64,000 nucleotides of DNA, taken from Owenia fusiformis (taxonomy: Eukaryota > Annelida > Polychaeta > Sabellida > Oweniidae). This document shows positions 61,105 to 64,000 of the stretch, piece by piece; the first letter of the stretch is position 1, and each line of letters starts with the position of its first letter. The DNA lies in assembly GCA_903813345.2 (NCBI GenBank), contig CAIIXF020000011.1, forward strand, positions 13,745,754-13,809,753, read 5' to 3'. The notes beneath the pieces were generated by a model, which was not told where the DNA came from, searched no databases, and saw only the letters and a program-made list of their open reading frames with translations. A program made the translations under genes and the position numbers.

Positions 61105-62662
61105 AGATAACAGAGTTCTGTTTGGACCTCCAGTCAGTTTAACTACAGTAGTTCCACATATCACTTAAATGACCAGGAACACAATGGAAATGGTCAGAGT
61201 AATCATAAACATGACGAAATAACCTTTTCAGGCCTCTGAAAATGTGACTGAAAAATAGCTAAAAGTAGGTGCTCAGGAAAGGTCAATGAACAGAATCTTT
61301 TCCTGTTTTCAGAAAATGTGTCCAATATATTGCTCTAAATGATACATTCTTTAAAATTTTAAATAAAGGACCCAAGGTCCTGTGCTCACACAGTTTCTAA
61401 GTCAGGATATACATTATTCTGAAGGTTCCAAACAAAAATATTGATTTTGATTTGGAGTCTCGAACTTTGAGAAACTTGGATAGCACTTTGAGAAATTTAG
61501 ATTGCACAGTTGTGTGAAAACAGTTTGATGACCTTTGACCTTGAAAATTTTACTTATTCAGAGCTCAGTAAGGTATTTTGTAATTAAGCTGACCAAAATT
61601 TAAATCCAAAAATCAATTTGAAAAATCAATTTTTTTTACCTTTCAAAGGTCACTGAAGGTCAAGTAAAGGTCAAATGCTAAAACTAATGTCAGATTTGAT
61701 CTCCTGGCAATTTGTAGATGATTTTCAAAAAAGAAATTGGTCAAATTGAAGCAAGTTGAAAAATAACTTATTTTTACTGTTTTTTGACGTCAAATATCTC
61801 AAAAACGGTAAAAATTTGATGCCGACATATATTGCGCAATATGTAGACTAGGGAATGCTTAAATCTAGTAATGATGTAATACATTGCAAGAACTGATCAA
61901 GTTAGTATAAGGCAAACTTTGAGAAACTTGTCTATCACAAAACCTGCCATTGACTTTATACATGAGAAAGTTTCCATAAGTCCTACTTTTTGTCAAATTT
62001 TATAGAGTAAACACCAAAAACTGTAATTCCAAGAGCTTTGAAATCTTCAGAGGACATAAGTTGCATATACAGCAACTACTACAAGTTATTTGAAAGTTCT
62101 ACTTCAACAAAGTGTCTAGTATTTACAGAAAATTTGACTTTTTGACGTCAGAATCCGCAATTTCTTTTAAACCGGACGAACTTGGGAAATGGCGATGATA
62201 GGTCAAATAGGCATTATGGATAAAATGAATATATGGATATGACTCAACCTGAATAGCAGTTTTAATTTGTGCGGCCAATGTTGACGGACCAACGGACGGA
62301 CCAACGGACGGACGCCTGGTCGATCCCATTGGCTCACTATGTGAGCCAAAAATTGTTTGAAACAATAATGGCTGTAGTAAAAAGGAAAGTAGATCAATTT
62401 TCAATTCAGTTTTTTTCCTTTTTTCCTTTTTTTCTTTTTCTAAGAATGATATCAAAATTTTAAAAATTGTATCAATTAGAGCAATATATTGGGCACATTT
62501 TCTGAAAAAGTCAAGAGATTCTGTTCAGTGACCTTTCCTGAGCACCTACTCTTAGCTATTATTTCATCATGTTTATGGTCATTCTGACCATTTCCATTGT
62601 GTTCCCGGTCATGTAAATGATATGTGAAACTAGTTAAACTGAGGTCCAAACAGATGTTATCT
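61105..62662. mobile_element. 1.56-kb element with ~210-260-bp inverted ends
   Basis: The left arm (61105 to about 61365) and right arm (about 62450-62662) are inverted copies: 'tgtttggacct', 'ggaacacaatggaaatgg', 'taggtgctcaggaaagg' and 'ccaatatattgctctaa' occur in both. The left arm has about 25 bp near 61230 missing from the right. The interior contains a dispersed 'aggtcactgaaggtcaa' repeat and an ACGG-rich run. No gene. Confidence 0.78.
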
Positions 62663-62854
62663 TTATGACTTTATGGCGAAGGCTATTTTGTCTGTTGCCA
62701 TTCATATCTGAGAATGTGCGTCTTGGTGGGGGAGTAATGGGAAGGGATACCTTTACTGGCCTTTCATGGATACTGCTGAGCTTCACAGGTTCTTAGTTCA
62801 AAAAATTTTCAAAATCCAGCATGGTTTTGTCACTTTTTGTTTTGTCATTTCCTG

Positions 62855-63270
62855 TTAAGGTAACTTATAACTTAATCAAAAAATCCAAAATTGCCGAAAC
62901 CAGGAAGCACATGGCATTTGAGTATAATCTGATCATCAAAATTAACTGTCTTTTGGTTGGATTTTCTCTCAATTTTTTAGTTCCACTTATCATTTATATA
63001 ACCAGGCTCACTGTGGTAATGCAAATAGAAACAGTAAACATTTTGGAATGGGAATTTGAGTCCTCTGAAAATGTGACAGAAAAATTGACAAAAAGAGTAG
63101 CACGGCAAAGGTCCCTGAACATTTTTTTTCTAATTTCTCTGAAACATCCCTTTAATATAGCCCGAAATGGAAGGAGCTTTAGAATTTTGAAATCTCTCAT
63201 ACAAATTTAAAAAAATAGAAAAAAACAATTTGAGAAGTGTACTTTTTTCTTATTTTGATCCCAATTTTTT
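62855..63270 (+). repeat. Direct repeat, copy 1
   Basis: Begins 'ttaaggtaacttataactta' and matches the copy that starts 740 bp downstream at 63595, with a few base changes. The 129-codon open frame covering it is shortened to 88 codons in the other copy by an indel in a T-run, which argues against a gene. Confidence 0.85.
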
Positions 63271-63594
63271 TATCGGGTAATTTTTTAAATTTCCGTTGCT
63301 CCTTCGTTTTTGATATATGTTTGAAGTTTATTTTCTGAAATGTTCAGATATTTTGAATCAGCGGTTTTTCACGGGCTACTCCTAGAAAAAAATCTTCTCA
63401 AATTCTTTAAACGGCACTTTTTTTCTCAAACTAAAGTTTTTTGTTGTTCTTTGATGTCTTTGTAATGATTACAGTGCACAAGCATATGTGAAATAATAAA
63501 AACGACTTCTCAGGAAGAGTTTGAAAATTTCAAGATTGTGAAATTTTCAATTTTTTCTGAAAATCGATTAAGTTAACAGTCACCTTAAGGTAAC

Positions 63595-64000
63595 TTATAA
63601 CTTAATCAAAAAATCCAAGATGGCCAAAACCAGGAAGCACATGGCATTTGAGTATAATCTGACCATCAAAATTAACTGTCTTTTGGTTGGATTTTCTCTC
63701 AATTTTTTAGTTCCACTTATCATTTATATAACCAAGCTCACTGTGGTAATGCAAATAGAAACAGTAAACATTTTGGAATGGGAATTTGAGTCCTCTGAAA
63801 ATGTGACAGAAAAATTGACAAAAAGAGTAGCACGGCAAAGGTCCCTGAACATTTTTTTTTCTAATTTCTCTGAAACATCCCTTTAATATAGCCCAAAATG
63901 GAAGGAGCTTTAGAATTTTGAAATCTCTCATACAAATTAAAAAAAATAGAAAAAAAACAATTTGAGAAGTGTACTTTTTTCCTTATTTTGATCCCAATTT
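63595..64000 (+). repeat. Direct repeat, copy 2 (runs off the window)
   Basis: Nearly identical to 62855-63260 and still matching at the last base of the window, so the repeat continues beyond it. The spacing suggests a tandem unit of 740 bp. Confidence 0.85.

Noticed and set aside
62821-63210. 129-codon open frame
   Set aside because: The nearly identical copy at 63620 is shortened by an indel in a T-run, and the frame is AT-driven with no domain.

Overview
This is AT-rich nuclear DNA from a eukaryote, most likely a marine invertebrate and probably a mollusc. The evidence is spliced genes with GT-AG introns, a secreted gene with a chitin-binding/LamG layout like molluscan shell-matrix proteins, a GT92-type glycosyltransferase, and a very dense load of inverted-repeat elements, minisatellites and decayed transposon genes. 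Brachiopods or annelids are not excluded. There is no operon structure, and I saw no tRNA, rRNA or CRISPR array.

Three genes can be supported. (1) A plus-strand, multi-exon, secreted-type gene whose visible exons run from 10958 to 17267. It has two cysteine-rich chitin-binding-like modules, a LamG-like module and a cysteine-rich tail. Its 5' end was not found and may lie before the window. (2) A minus-strand BTB-BACK gene at 19864-20874 with a single coding exon and a probable 5' UTR exon ending at 22536. (3) A plus-strand GT92 (DUF23) type II membrane glycosyltransferase at 35284-36674, with a likely in-frame first exon at 34637-34700 behind a TATA-like box.

The rest is repeat-derived. 1-2660: diverged ~190-bp repeats interrupted by a 1.29-kb TIR element and a strong hairpin. 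5800-10140: a 36-bp minisatellite with higher-order structure. 17496-18060: a 54/108-bp minisatellite just after the chitin-binding gene. 23374-26408: an array of short ACGCCGT units in both orientations. 26816-27665: an 850-bp near-perfect palindrome with a 5-bp flanking duplication. 28968-33533: a ~4.6-kb element with ~0.5-kb TIRs enclosing a broken gene. 33607-34275: a foldback element. Three TA-flanked elements (15934, 21343, 27922), and perhaps a fourth (37021-38105), share CAGGGTG termini.

From about 41 kb to 58 kb the window is a nested tandem duplication: three ~4.6-kb units, each with a 19-bp minisatellite of different length, one of them interrupted by a 761-bp MITE. From 58 kb to the end are further tandem and inverted repeats rich in the phrase CAAAATGGC. 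Most apparent open frames in this window are products of repeat periodicity, not genes.
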